DNA of 7,106 bases from positions 1 to 7,106 of the forward strand of contig JAHLFQ010000025.1 in the NCBI GenBank assembly GCA_018883705.1, given 5' to 3'. Made by a program: the position numbers and the translations under genes. The notes beneath the pieces are model-generated. The model was not told where the DNA came from and made no database searches. It saw nothing but the letters and a program-made list of their open reading frames with translations. This DNA is from Candidatus Cellulosilyticum pullistercoris (lineage in GTDB: Bacteria; Bacillota; Clostridia; Lachnospirales; Cellulosilyticaceae). Positions within the stretch are counted from its first letter, which is position 1; each line of letters begins with the position of its first letter. Below are positions 6,853 to 7,106 of this stretch, in pieces.

Positions 6853-6882
6853 ATTATATGAAAGTAAAACAGTAAAAATAAC
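6853..6882 (-). promoter_or_regulatory. Sigma-E-like promoter for ylbJ
   Basis: On the minus strand, GTTATTTT (6875-6882) is followed after 14 bases by CATATAAT (6853-6860). The second element differs by one base from the sigma-E -10 CATACAAT, the first matches six of eight bases of GTCATATT, and the spacing is in the normal range. This fits the known sigma-E control of ylbJ in Bacillus. The -10 also contains TATAAT, so a sigma-A reading is possible, but no -35 hexamer lies at a suitable distance. Confidence 0.5.
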
Positions 6883-6897
6883 TCAATATAAAAAACA

Positions 6898-6924
6898 CCT
6901 TCCTAAACCTATACTTTAGGAAGG
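6898..6924. terminator. Intrinsic terminator, probably bidirectional, between the partial gene and ylbJ
   Basis: CCTTCCTAAA (6898-6907) pairs perfectly with TTTAGGAAGG (6915-6924) around a 7-base loop. On the minus strand it begins 11 bases after the stop codon of the partial gene and is followed by TG and a run of six T. On the plus strand a run of six T follows at 6927-6932. Its place upstream of the ylbJ promoter means ylbJ is not simply read through from the gene to its right. Confidence 0.85.
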
Positions 6925-6935
6925 CATTTTTTATA

Positions 6936-7106
6936 TTAAATTAAAATAAAAGGTTGTGTGAAATCTTGATTAAAAAGTTGAGGTTGATGAGTTAGATAAT
7001 GATAAAGCTTCGTGGCGCGTAACTCATAGTTAATAAACTGTTTTTGTGCAGCATCAAGTGTATCATATTGCTTACCTAGATTTGTAATAAGTGGTACATG
7101 TGACTT
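6936..7106 (-). CDS. Unidentified protein, C-terminal 56 residues only
   Basis: A minus-strand frame enters from the right edge and runs 56 codons to TAA at 6936-6938. It is supported as coding by its position directly before a terminator (stem 11 bases downstream) and by being the only sensible gene to use that terminator. The fragment is mostly hydrophilic, with helix-like text such as YDTLDAAQKQFINYELRATK (14-33), and ends in the hydrophobic PFILI. There is no obvious membrane segment, signal or catalytic motif. I do not recognise the family from this fragment, and the start lies outside the window. Confidence 0.6.
   Translation of the reverse strand, partial: KSHVPLITNLGKQYDTLDAAQKQFINYELRATKLYHYLTHQPQLFNQDFTQPFILI

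Overview
The window is AT-rich and its gene set and order point to a low-GC, spore-forming Firmicute of the class Clostridia, probably a Lachnospiraceae/Cellulosilyticum-like lineage. The clues are a CodY regulator, a dprA-topA-codY order, a YlbJ sporulation membrane protein, strong AGGAGG ribosome binding sites and A+T-rich intergenic DNA. The clade placement is inferred from gene content and protein style, not from a database search.

Layout from left to right. Positions 1-1330 on the minus strand hold most of a ComM/YifB-family AAA+ ATPase, whose C-terminus runs off the left edge. A 108-bp divergent promoter region (1331-1438) separates it from dprA (1439-2536, +), which is followed after 12 bp by topA (2549-4621, +). 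dprA and topA look co-transcribed. A 227-bp gap (4622-4848) contains a perfect-stem intrinsic terminator for dprA-topA and then the codY promoter region. codY (4849-5607, +) ends at a very long hairpin (5623-5668) that can also terminate the convergent gene ylbJ (6820-5720, -). Upstream of ylbJ are a sigma-E-like promoter and another hairpin (6898-6924). The hairpin ends transcription of a partial, unrecognised minus-strand gene (7106-6936). No intergenic stretch exceeds 300 bases, and I see no tRNA, rRNA, CRISPR array or insertion sequence.

How the parts relate. comM and dprA both act on DNA taken up during natural transformation in organisms where they have been studied, and TopA relaxes negative supercoils. 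CodY is the nutrient-sensing global repressor; its recognition helix matches that of Bacillus subtilis as I recall it. Two sequences resembling the CodY box (12 of 15 matches each) lie at the dprA promoter and at the codY promoter. The most interesting hypothesis here is therefore that CodY controls itself and the dprA-topA unit. The CodY effector domain differs from the Bacillus type: no arginine lies between residues 39 and 113, where Bacillus CodY uses Arg61 to hold the branched-chain amino acid.

Most of the window is conserved core genome. I did not find a convincing wholly new system; the findings are regulatory and protein-level oddities that can be tested.
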